Shown: positions 55,592-64,000 of the stretch, one piece after another
Layout of the letters: the number at the start of each line of letters is the position of its first letter
Numbering within the stretch: position 1 is the stretch's first letter
Assembly (NCBI RefSeq): GCF_020520425.1
Contig: NC_079492.1
Span: forward strand, 116,905,157-116,969,156
DNA: 64,000 nucleotides
Reading direction: 5' to 3'
Origin: Spinacia oleracea
Taxonomy: Eukaryota > Streptophyta > Magnoliopsida > Caryophyllales > Amaranthaceae
Translations under genes and position numbers: made by a program
The notes under the pieces: model-generated
What the model was told of the DNA's origin: nothing
The model's database searches: none
Seen by the model: only the letters and a program-made list of their open reading frames with translations

Positions 55592-57480
55592 AGGAGAGGG
55601 GTAGATGTCAAATTATGCACTTTTGAAGCTAAATTTATTATTCTGGAGGTACATTGAAATGGACATGTCCTTTGCTTCGAGGATCCGAATTGGGGTAGCT
55701 TGAATTTGTTTTATGATGAGATGAGGAAGCTCGAAACCTAGATGTGTTATGGACCAATTAGACTCGGAAATGCAGCTTTGAATGGTGATAAGATTGACAT
55801 TCTCAGGTAAGAGACCTTGATTTTTTTTATCTAAGAGGTTCAAAGTCAAACCAATTATCATTCCAGAAGGAGATATTTGCGCCGTCCTCTATAGTCGATT
55901 TGCAGTTTTTAGTGAAGTTGTCCCATACACCCCCCCCCCAACTCTTCCATATGTAGGAGCCTTTTTTTGAATGTATTAAAGCACATGATATGGGAAGTTA
56001 GGTTATCCGAAAAGGAGACTAATTTCCAGCACATCTTAAGATCCATTGTTCCATTTAAGTTCCGGATTCCCAACCCCTCGGTCCAAGTAGGTTTGCAAAT
56101 ATCATCCCACGGGACAAGGTGAAGGCCCTTGGATGAAGGAGAAGAATTCTAGAGGAAATTGGCAACAATGGAATTAATCTGGTTAAGGATGGATTTGTGG
56201 ATAGGCAGACATGTCATATAATACGAAGGGATAGCAGATAGGGATGCTTTAATGAGGCAAACCTTTCCTTCTTTCGAAAGATAATCAGCCTTCCACTTAC
56301 TCAACTTTGCTCTAACTTTGTCAACTATAAATTCCAATTAACCCTTGGAAGGACGATTGTGCACTACGGAGAAACCAAGGTAGGTGCCTAAGTTTTGGGA
56401 CCTCGAACGGTTAAGCTTATACTCAAAGAGAGTTATGATATTGGGGGAAGTGTTGGGGGGGAAAATAAGCCTACTTTTTTCAAAATTTATTGTTTTCCCC
56501 GAGACATTTCCAAAGAGAACAAGAGTGTCAATCATGGATGACAGAGTTGTCTCGTTTGCCTCACCAAAGAGAATAAGGTCATCGGCAAAAAGAAGGTGAG
56601 ATATGAAAAAAGCACCGCTTCCGAGCTTAAACGGGGTCCAAAGTCCTTCCTCACATTCTTGATGGATGAGCTTGGACAGCCATTCTATACAAAGAATAAA
56701 GAGCTAGGCGGAAAGGGGGTCCCCTTGCCAGATTCCTCTCGATGGAAGGAAGGTTTGGGTGGGCTTCCCGTTAACCAAAACCGACGAGCAAGTAGAGGAG
56801 ATGCAATCCATAATAAACTTGATTGATGGCTCATCAAAATTCATATTCACTAGACAACTCCTAACAAAATTCCATTCAAGTTTATCGTATGCCTTTTCGA
56901 GATCTATTTTGAAAGCAAACCATCCTTTTTCCCTTTCCTTCCCTCCATAGCATGAACAGTTTCCGATGCCACTACCATGTTAGTGTCTGCCCCCCTCCCT
57001 TGAATGAAGGCATTTTAGTTTGGGGAGATGAGGAGAGATATCTTTGGTTTTATCCTTGTGACTATGATCTTAGTGACAACTTTGTTAGGGTATTACACAA
57101 GGATATAGGTCTGGATTTCTTTATGGAAGTAGGAGATTCAACCTTTGGAATTAGAGAGATGACGGAGTTATTGAGGCCCTGAGGGATCTTACCAGTAGAG
57201 AAAATATTCTTTATAAAGGAACTAGATCATCTTTCAGATTTTCCCAATGGTCTTTGTAGAAAAGTGAGTGAAAACCACCAGGTCCCGAGAGTTTGAGAGA
57301 ACCTATAGAGAAAAGGGCATCTTTGACTTCTACAAAGAAGTGGGGCTGGCCAATGGAGATGAGGGGGGAATGAGGTGAAGGAGGAAGGTCTTGGTTTCGT
57401 CACACTTTGACCCTTGTGGTGGTGAAAAATGATGAGAAAAAATTCATCTATATGAGCTGAGATATCGGAGCTTGACTCGA
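55592..57480 (-). pseudogene. LINE reverse transcriptase region
   Basis: Minus strand, broken into segments by stops and frameshifts. Recognisable pieces are GIWQGDPLSA..LFILCIEWLS (about 56740-56660), the catalytic FADD with LILFGEANET (56589-56550), a YLGFSVVHNRPSKG segment (about 56375-56340) and the thumb region LSKWKADYLSKEGKVCLIKA (about 56305-56240). The catalytic aspartates are present. A C-run at 55931-55939 marks a likely indel. It is non-functional. Confidence 0.85.
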
Positions 57481-58140
57481 TTAGGTTTCACTATCTTGAA
57501 GTTGTAGAATTTTGTTGGTTTTTCTCCGGATCAGGGTAATTTTGTGAAAAAAAGAGGTGTTTCTATCCCCACCTAAGATCCAATTTTCTCGAGATCTAAC
57601 AAGCCAAAAATACTCTTCTTGTTGAAAGATGTGGCCCAATTCGGGTTCTAATACTTTCCTCAAGACCAAACAGGTAGTTGGAGCACGGGTTTTCACATAG
57701 GCTTTTTGGACCCCTTCCAATCTGGTCGTAAGGAGATTTTTCTTTCGATGGATGCTACCAAATGTGTTTTTTGTCCATTCTGAGATAGGGTGTTTGAGGT
57801 CTAGAATCCTATGATGGAGCTGTCCGTTTACAGTGGCCCAAGAGCTAGAGATTAGGTCATTAAACGAGGGATCCAGGCACCACATTGGTTCGAATTTGAA
57901 GGAATGGGTACGCGACACTGGGATGAGGTTAGAAGTTCTTAGAAGAATTGGGCAATGGTCCGAAGATAGTTTAGGAAGGTGCTTGAGGGTAGTGTCAGGG
58001 AAAACGGCTAACCACTGGGGGATACAAAGGTTTTATTAATTCTTTCCATAATCGGGTTAACCCTCCTTCGGTTTGTCCGTGGTGAAACGTTGGCCATGGA
58101 AACCCACATCAATAAGTTGCACCTTAAATTTAAGGGGTAG
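57481..58140 (-). pseudogene. LINE endonuclease C-terminus and linker
   Basis: Minus strand. From 58140 the sequence reads LIDVGFHGQRFTT, then an HLPKLSS-DHCPIL motif near 57960, the C-terminal SDH part of an AP-endonuclease domain. The 57918-57481 segment is the linker that precedes RT in plant LINEs (WTKNTFGSIHRKK, WLVRSRENWILGGDRNTSFF). The domain starts abruptly near 58140, consistent with 5' truncation. Confidence 0.82.
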
Positions 58141-58745
58141 GATTGTAGGAATGATATATCGTTAAGGCTCCTTATAGAAAGCTAAAATAAAAAATCATCT
58201 TATATTTAACATTAATTATACCGATTGACGTATACTTTTGACATGCATTCAATTTTTTTGTTAGAATCGTGATTTTGGATCATAAGATAGTACGATCCTA
58301 CGATCAATTTTAGCTAAATGATCCATATCGCAAGCAGAATCTAAGGGTGGTAGGATCGGAAGATGATTGGTCAAGATCGTAGCAAGATCGGTAGCTTCGG
58401 AATGGGATCGGATGATCCTACTTTTTACTTAGATTGTTGCAGGATCGGTCAGGATCACACATCATGAGTGGGATCGGTCAGGATCGTGCAGGACCGATTA
58501 GGATCGAACGTTCCTACTTTTTTACCCTGTTAAAATGATCCCTAAAGTAACTAACTTTTTCTTTAAGTCCAAAATATGATAACCCAACTTGATAAACAAA
58601 ATTTCTTTTCTCTAATCTATATGACTCTTACGAAGCCATATTGACTTTAAAATATCAATATTGTGTGAGAAAAACTATGTATTTAGCATCTATTATTGTT
58701 TGAAAGGTTTGTATTTATTCATTTAACAACATTTTCACTGAGGAT
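58141..58745. repeat. AT-rich stretch with GATC-rich degenerate repeats
   Basis: From about 58260 to 58520 the motifs GGATCGG, AGGATC and TACGATCC recur on both strands (GGATCGGTCAGGATC twice). GGATCATAAGAT at about 58275 is repeated in inverted form at about 59335-59350. This suggests a terminal region of an unrecognised element. Confidence 0.5.
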
Positions 58746-58869
58746 TTGAAGACTAGATGGGCAGAGTCTTCGGGCGAGGTTGGGATGAGGAAATCAATCT
58801 CTAGCCTGGACAATATGAGGGATAGACAGTCACCAGCTACAGCTCAAGGGTGCTACTGGAAATATGGTA

Positions 58870-59290
58870 TGGTGAGCTCTCATCATATCATCGTTCCAGT
58901 CCTGGTTGATGCGCCATGGAAGGATACTCAGTCCAGGGATGGAGGCTCCTGGTCAATAACAATGGAATGGGCTGTAGAATGTGGAAGCTTCAAACATGTG
59001 TGTGGCGTGGACCGTATCTTTGCTAGTTCTCCGATTCAGGGGGAATGCAAAGCCATTTTGTGTGGGCTTCAAGAAGGCCTCAAATGCGAAACTAACATCA
59101 TCATAAAAACTGATTGCAAGAATACAATGGATAGTATCAGAAATCCGGGAGCAAGCCCACCAGATATAAAGCACATTGTTCGGGAAATCCACTCGATTGC
59201 AAACTTGGCATCCTTTGTTCTTATTCTTAAAGTTAGTAGATCTTCTGTCCGGCAAGCCCATATGATAACACATAGGGTAAGAACGGGCGC
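58870..59290 (+). pseudogene. Isolated LINE RNase H fragment
   Basis: Plus strand, VLVDAPWKDTQSRDGGSWSI near the start, then SPIQGECKAILCGLQEGL and IIIKTDCKNTMDSIRNPGAS, the D-E-D pattern of plant LINE RNase H (RVT_3). No RT or zinc-binding domain is next to it, and it lies on the strand opposite to the 53467-58140 LINE. It is therefore a separate fragment, perhaps captured between the GATC-rich inverted segments. Confidence 0.75.
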
Positions 59291-59399
59291 TTTCATTATT
59301 TTGTTTATCTACCTCTTTTTGCAATTTTGTAGGATCTTACAATCTTATGATCCGATCCTATCCCCATATCAATCCAAAGTGGAATCTCAACCCTAACAA

Positions 59400-60984
59400 C
59401 TTTACATTCAGATATAAACATTAAATATTTATTTAAGAGTTGTATATATCATGACCCTTAATTTAAATTTTCGAACATGTAAAAAAGAGTGGAAATGAGC
59501 CTATTGACTTAGTTTTCGTATGGTTGGTAAGATTGCAAACTTTTTGGCATGTGAGCTGATTTTGTGTTACATTTTTTTTTGACAAATTAGATGAAAGTGA
59601 CAGTAGATCGTTTGCTACTAAATTAGACATTAAAATCGTGGAAATCTTATGTTTAATTAATTTCATTGCTTAGTCAAATATGAAGGCATGTATAATGGCA
59701 ACATAATAATGATGTTCCTTTCTTAGCCAAACCACGGCCATTTCAAAACCAAATATAGTACTCACTAGTGAAAGTAACTAATCTTTCTACGATGATATGA
59801 TTTGTGGTTTTGAATCGATTTTTCTTAATTAAATCTTAATTAGTCGTCTAATGTAATGATAGTACATGCATGCGTGATGGTAATAACAGTGACATGTTTG
59901 GAAGTTCCATTCATGATCGATCGTACACATTTGTAACACAACATAACACATGTGATTGCTCGTGAGATGTTAAGATCATAAGAAACACCTACATGGCTAC
60001 ACGCCTACACGCTCATGATCTTTTCGTATCTTATCTTTTTTGTTCTTACTTTTTTTTTAAGGTAAGATAAAGTGCTCTTTCGGGTTGGAACTCTGCACAG
60101 GTTTATCCAATTCGGATTAGTGAGTTAAGACACTTTTAGAGTGGAGGGTTGGTAAAAACGTGTATATTGGTTGGTTTTTCAAAATGGCTCTTGGAGTGAC
60201 TCTTCACTCTCTGTGCCACGGTGCCACCATCTCTCTACAAGATACTTTCAAGAACTCCTTCCAAAAATCACCCAACATTGGTATTAGTTGTAAATTGAAC
60301 ATGGCTTGCTTCTATTTTTTGTTAAATAAATGGGAATAAGAGGAATAAATTAAACACAACCAAAATCGATATTGTAAAAAAAATCAAAACAAACATTTTG
60401 TTGTATGGTTCCCAACTCGGTATTCCCACGCACTTTTCTTTGTGCTTTCCCTTCTTTTCTTCAGTGTCGTCCTTAAAACATGACTTAAATTTTCTCCTTA
60501 TCCTTATTCAAATGCAAGAGTATGGTGGGTTGTAAGAGAGTACATCTCTATTAGGAAGTATATAAGTCAACTCCCGAGTTCTTAGGAGCTTAGTGTCTAG
60601 CTAAAATACCCAAATTACTCTTGTTAATTTATATACTCTTTTTCAATGTTAATATAACACGAACTATCCTACGTGTTTTTAAATGTGAAGCACTCATCAT
60701 GTGCATTTAAATCTAGTAATATAGGTTGGCGTCTTTGCGTAATTCGAGTTGGAAGAAATTAGAAATGGAGAACCGTACTAAAATTATTAATTCTTGATTT
60801 CATTGATCATCAATGAAAATGTACAACAAAAAAAACAGTGTGAAAAAGCCATTTTGTAAATTGCGTTTGTTATTACCAGCTTAACGCGTAAAGAAATTAT
60901 GGGATAAAAATGTTAAGATTTTGATTTCATTAGTTTCCCTAGTTGTTCCTCCACTTTAAAGGGAAGATCTAAGACAATATATAA
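59400..60984. other. Intergenic, nothing recognised
   Basis: AT-rich. No gene, RNA or clear element boundary seen. Confidence 0.5.
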
Positions 60985-62216
60985 GGAAAAATTGATAAAG
61001 GCAGTCCCAACTATAGGCGTTCCTCTTTAAAAGGGTCCAACTCCGGATTATTACTGGCAGGTCTCAACTATAGTGTGTGTTAACTTTGCGTGGGCCTTTT
61101 AACCGGTAACCGACTAAATAAGTGAAAAGCATTGAATTTTATTAATTTACATTTTTGTTGCCGAATTTTATGACTTAATTGACAAAGTCACGTGTTTTCC
61201 CTCCTCCTCACCCTCCATTACTCCCTTAACCCTTCTTCTTCCTCTTCAATTTACTCCTCTGCAAAAAAAAAAGTACCCTCACCACCACCACCAATAACCA
61301 CTCGCCCTCCTCGCAGCCGCAGACCTCCTCCCCCTCACCACCTGCAACATCTCCTCTCACCCCACTCATCGCCTCCACCCACCTTCCCTCTGCAATATCC
61401 CAACCAGCGGTACTCCCCCACCCATAGTCTGCAACAGCTCGCCCACCACCAATATCGTGTCAATCTTCTAGCAACTACCCACCAACTTGGCACCGATGCT
61501 AGGGTAGAAGTTTGAATGATCTTAGAATCAAATTTGGGTTTCTCAATTTTTTTTGCTCAAATTATTCGTAGGCAATTCACACAAATTCAAGCTATTTATT
61601 CTCCAATTTCTATGGAAGCCCGCTATAATTCTCCACCTTTTAAGTTTAGTCTTGCTAATCTTAATATGATTTTGCATATTTTCCCTTTTTCTTTAAAAAA
61701 GAATTGATTTTGTGTTTTAGGAATTTTTTTCTTGAGATGTAAATTAACATGGTTGATAAATCTGATAATGATGATTCTTACAGCGTTGATGTTGCTGAGA
61801 TTTTGGCTAATTAATGAAGCGTTGGGATGTTGGTAATTTTAATAGTATGGATGTAATTTCTTGAATTCCAAATTCTTAGTATTTTCCTTACAATTTGATA
61901 CTAATTAAAAAAAATATTTTTAGCATCTTCCAATTATTGAGGTTAAAAGGTTGATATGATGAGATAATAGAGAACAAAAATGGAGGCTGCCTTTTTAATT
62001 TAAGGGGTGGGTGGGTTTTTAAATAAACGGGTGGGGTTTTTTAAATGGCACGTGATATGAGTAATTACCGTAATTACCTCTCCCAGCCGGTCATTTTTAG
62101 AATGGGACCACGCAAAGTTAACACTCCATATAGTTGGGACCTGCCAATAATAATCCATAGTTGGGCCCTTTTAAAGATGAACGTCTATAGTTGGGACTGC
62201 CTTTGTCAATTATTCC
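60985..62216. mobile_element. Mutator-like (Pack-MULE-like) element
   Basis: 1232 bp with long terminal inverted repeats. The left arm (60985 to about 61100) contains AAAGGCAGTCCCAACTATAG, GGGTCCAACTCCGGATTATT and GTTAACTTTGCGTGG. The right arm (about 62095-62216) holds their complements (CCACGCAAAGTTAAC; CTATAGTTGGGACTGCCTTT). Flanks are AATATATAA and TATATATAA, a 9-base duplication with one mismatch, as expected for MULEs. The AT-rich target makes the duplication less certain. There is no transposase. The interior has a C/T-rich, Pro-rich frame (61192-61515) and a second frame (61516-61707) that look like a captured gene fragment of unknown origin. Confidence 0.72.
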
Positions 62217-62692
62217 TATATATAATCAAAAACTTTACCCAGATGAAGGAACTGAAAAAAGGCACAAATTGCATTACATATTTTGGAGGGAAAGAAATAT
62301 TTTTGAAGAACACAAACACAATAAAAATGGGAAAATGCAAAATAAAAGAAAAAGTGGTCCACCTAAACAATGTATTAATGCAAAAGTGCCCAAAAAACTG
62401 TCTCAATAAATGATTTAATTAACTCAAATTAAATACTCCAAGAACAACAAACAACCCCCAAACTTCTTCTTCATCATCATCTCTCATTTTCTCTCTCCTC
62501 TCTGCTTGTTCAACGCCCTTTAATGATTCCCACGTCCTCCATTTTAACCCATTCCTTCAATCCAACTCACCTTTTACATCCCTTTCCAAAATCATATTAA
62601 AAAAAAATTGATCTTTGAAAAATTCTGCTTTTTGATTTTTTTTTGAATTTTTCAGAGAATATTTTGGATACCCGTTTGATTAATTGACACAA
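62217..62692 (+). promoter_or_regulatory. Upstream region and 5' UTR of the RopGAP gene
   Basis: The 476 bp between the MULE end and the ATG. A pyrimidine-rich CTTCTTCTTCATCATCATC..CTCTCTCC stretch at about 62463-62510 is typical of plant 5' leaders. No TATA box is clear. The MULE has replaced or displaced the more distal promoter. Confidence 0.45.
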
Positions 62693-63126
62693 ATGACAGA
62701 AGTACTGCATTCTCCATCCCATTTCTCATCATCTCCAGGAAGTACCCCTTCCGATACTTTGTTTTGCAACCAAACACAGCCTTATAGTCAAAACCCTAAT
62801 TCGAATTCTGTAGATAGAAGAACAGCTAGTGGGGTTGAATGTGATTGTGATTCAAATTCAAGTTTTGGAGAGAGAAGTGAAAGTTTGAAGAGGAGAGAGA
62901 AAGAAAGGGAAGAGCTTTCCTTCCTGGCTCTTCTTGTGGCCTTGTTTAGGAAATCATTGATCAGTTGCACAACTGATAGGGAAGATCATATTTCTTCCGG
63001 TATGGATATTGGTTGGCCTACCAATGTCCGACACGTGGCTCATGTCACATTTGATAGGTTTAATGGTTTCTTAGGTTTGCCTGTTGAGTTTGAACCTGAG
63101 GTTCCTAGAAGAGCTCCTAGTGCAAG
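62693..63126 (+). CDS. RopGAP (Rho GTPase-activating protein with CRIB motif), exon 1
   Basis: The start is ATG 62693 (MTEVLHSPSHF). An in-frame TTG nine bases upstream is not a plant start. The exon encodes 144 codons plus two bases. Residues 1-70 are Ser-rich and disordered. Residues 75-92 (LSFLALLVALFRKSLISC) are a conserved hydrophobic stretch. A CRIB motif starts at about residue 106 (IGWPTNVRHVAHVTFDRF), then GFLGLPVEFEPEVPRRAPSA. This is the N-terminal arrangement of plant RopGAPs, which stimulate GTP hydrolysis by ROP/RAC GTPases at the plasma membrane; CRIB binds the ROP. The exon ends AGTGCAAG|GTACAT, splitting a codon after two bases. The GAP domain exons lie beyond the window. Confidence 0.9.
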
Positions 63127-63342
63127 GTACATTTGCTATTTTGGTTGAATTTATGCAATTTTGTTGGAATTGATGCATAAATTGATGTGGGTGTTTGTAT
63201 TTGGTGTATTATGTAAGGTAGGATTTTACTAGTGCAAGGTACATTTGCTTTTTAGGTTGATTTTTGGTTTAATTTGTGTGATTTTGTTGGTATTGATGTA
63301 TAATTTGATGTGGGTTTTTGTATTTGGTGTAATATGTGAGGT
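63119..63342 (+). repeat. 112-bp tandem duplication across the exon 1 donor site
   Basis: AGTGCAAGGTACATTTGCT at 63119 recurs at 63231, and the following sequence (TTTTGTTGG.ATTGATG, TTTGATGTGGGT.TTTGTAT, TTGGTGTA.TATGT) repeats with moderate divergence. The copy includes the last 8 exon bases and the donor. A more degraded third trace (ATGTGATGTGGGTGCCTGCA) is at about 63387. Confidence 0.82.
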
Positions 63343-64000
63343 GGGGTTTTATAATGTTGACCCAAATTTGCTAAATTCAGGGCATAATGTGATGTGGGTG
63401 CCTGCATTTTGTGCATTTGGTACATTTTGTAAAAGTGAGTTTTTGTTGATGGTGGACAATGCGGGAGAAATTGGCATTTCTTCTGTTTCTGATAATTTAA
63501 GGCAGAAAGTTGCAAGTTTTTGGTGTAAGCATGAGCACTAGATGCATCTGGAAACTGGATTTTTGTTGTTTCATGAACAATCCAAAGCAAAATAATGCAA
63601 CTTTGAAGCTAATGAACATTTTATCATAATGGCATTTCCATCTTATGTGGAACAGATGGTTTTCCTTTTAGTGGTACTGACCTTGTTCATTCTGATTGTT
63701 TAATACAAATTGCTATATAATCAACTCTAGAGGACTAGAGGGATCAAATTTCATAGAGGGTCATTGATAATGTTTTAACAGTTTTTGATGTGTATAACAG
63801 CATGGCAGACTACAAATGATGTATCCTTTGAGTTTATGACATACACTACGTACTTTGTCGAGAATCTGTGATAGAAAATAATCATTCACTGTAAAAACTA
63901 TTATTGAAGGATTAGGGATGATTTAGGTTAAAATTTGATTGTCAAATATCTGATTCTTATTTCAGTATACACTCCTCCATCTTTTCTGTGCTTATAGCTT
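63127..64000 (+). other. RopGAP intron 1 (partial)
   Basis: T-rich sequence with no further RopGAP exon, so intron 1 exceeds 870 bp and continues past the window. Open frames here (63245-63541 and its complement) are chance frames in intron sequence. Confidence 0.7.

Larger units (their letters stand above)
53467..58140 (-). mobile_element. 5'-truncated LINE, split by a solo LTR
   Basis: Minus strand. A run of T at 53467-53475 is the likely poly(A) tail. The order from 58140 downward is: end of AP endonuclease (LSSDHCPIL-type SDH motif near 57930-57960), linker (57918-57481), reverse transcriptase with FADD at 56589-56578, RT zinc-binding domain (55591-55145), then the solo LTR, then plant LINE RNase H (54055-53741). 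The endonuclease N-terminus and ORF1 are absent. Several stops and frameshifts. Plant L1-type LINE. Confidence 0.88.

Noticed and set aside
56384-57182. Plus-strand open frames over the LINE
   Set aside because: The minus strand encodes recognisable LINE RT through the same bases; the plus-strand frames are shadows.
61192-61515. Proline-rich 107-residue protein
   Set aside because: C/T-rich low-complexity sequence inside a transposon, without a recognised domain or gene structure; noted only as possible captured sequence.
62684-62692. RopGAP start at an in-frame TTG
   Set aside because: Plant translation starts at ATG; the next codons reach ATG 62693, which fits the family N-terminus.
63245-63590. 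Open frames downstream of RopGAP exon 1
   Set aside because: T-rich intron sequence with no similarity to RopGAP exons.

Overview
This is a stretch of plant nuclear genome. The evidence is plant LTR retrotransposons of both superfamilies, a plant LINE, Stowaway-type MITEs, Helitrons, a Mutator-like element, two LEA_2-family genes and the first exon of a plant RopGAP. The repeat families remind me of Amaranthaceae (spinach, beet, quinoa), but that is an impression from memory and not something the sequence proves. I see no tRNA, rRNA or bacterial-type features.

Positions 1-31141 are a nested stack of retroelements. The outermost is a Ty1/copia element on the minus strand ('copia C'; its 5' part is 29238-31141). 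A Ty3/gypsy element of the Tat type ('Tat1') sits in it. Tat1 has the end of its 5' LTR at 1-554, a pol remnant at 555-3145, an antisense plant-mobile-domain gene, and a 3' LTR at 20368-21629 plus 29028-29237. A second Tat element with closely related LTRs ('Tat2', 4692-17188, target duplication CCCAT) landed inside an exon of Tat1's antisense gene. A copia element ('copia B', 21630-29022, target duplication GGTCA) landed in Tat1's 3' LTR. Tat1 has pol but no gag, protease or start of RT. Tat2 has gag-protease but no RT or integrase, and carries a different antisense gene (DUF7745-like). The two Tat elements share LTRs, 3' repeats, a conserved block and a recurrent palindromic cassette.

Positions 31142-40155 form the gene-bearing part. 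Two single-exon LEA_2 paralogues (32608-33168 and 35366-35971) lie in tandem, separated and surrounded by MITEs and a Helitron. They are followed by a degenerate array of about 95-bp units rich in GAACAT and a GC-rich patch.

Positions 40156-50243 are copia A, a complete insertion (target duplication TCTTG) of the same family as copia B but in opposite orientation. Its LTRs are nearly identical, yet its pol is badly decayed. Positions 50244-53466 hold more MITEs and two short minus-strand Helitrons. Positions 53467-58140 are a 5'-truncated minus-strand LINE split by a solo LTR (54135-55144, target duplication ATTTG).

Positions 58141-64000 contain an isolated LINE RNase H fragment between inverted GATC-rich segments, a Mutator-like (Pack-MULE-like) element with about 110-bp terminal repeats (60985-62216), and 476 bp downstream of it the start codon of a RopGAP gene whose first exon is 62693-63126. 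The donor splice site of that exon has been duplicated in tandem 112 bp downstream. The rest of the gene is beyond the window.
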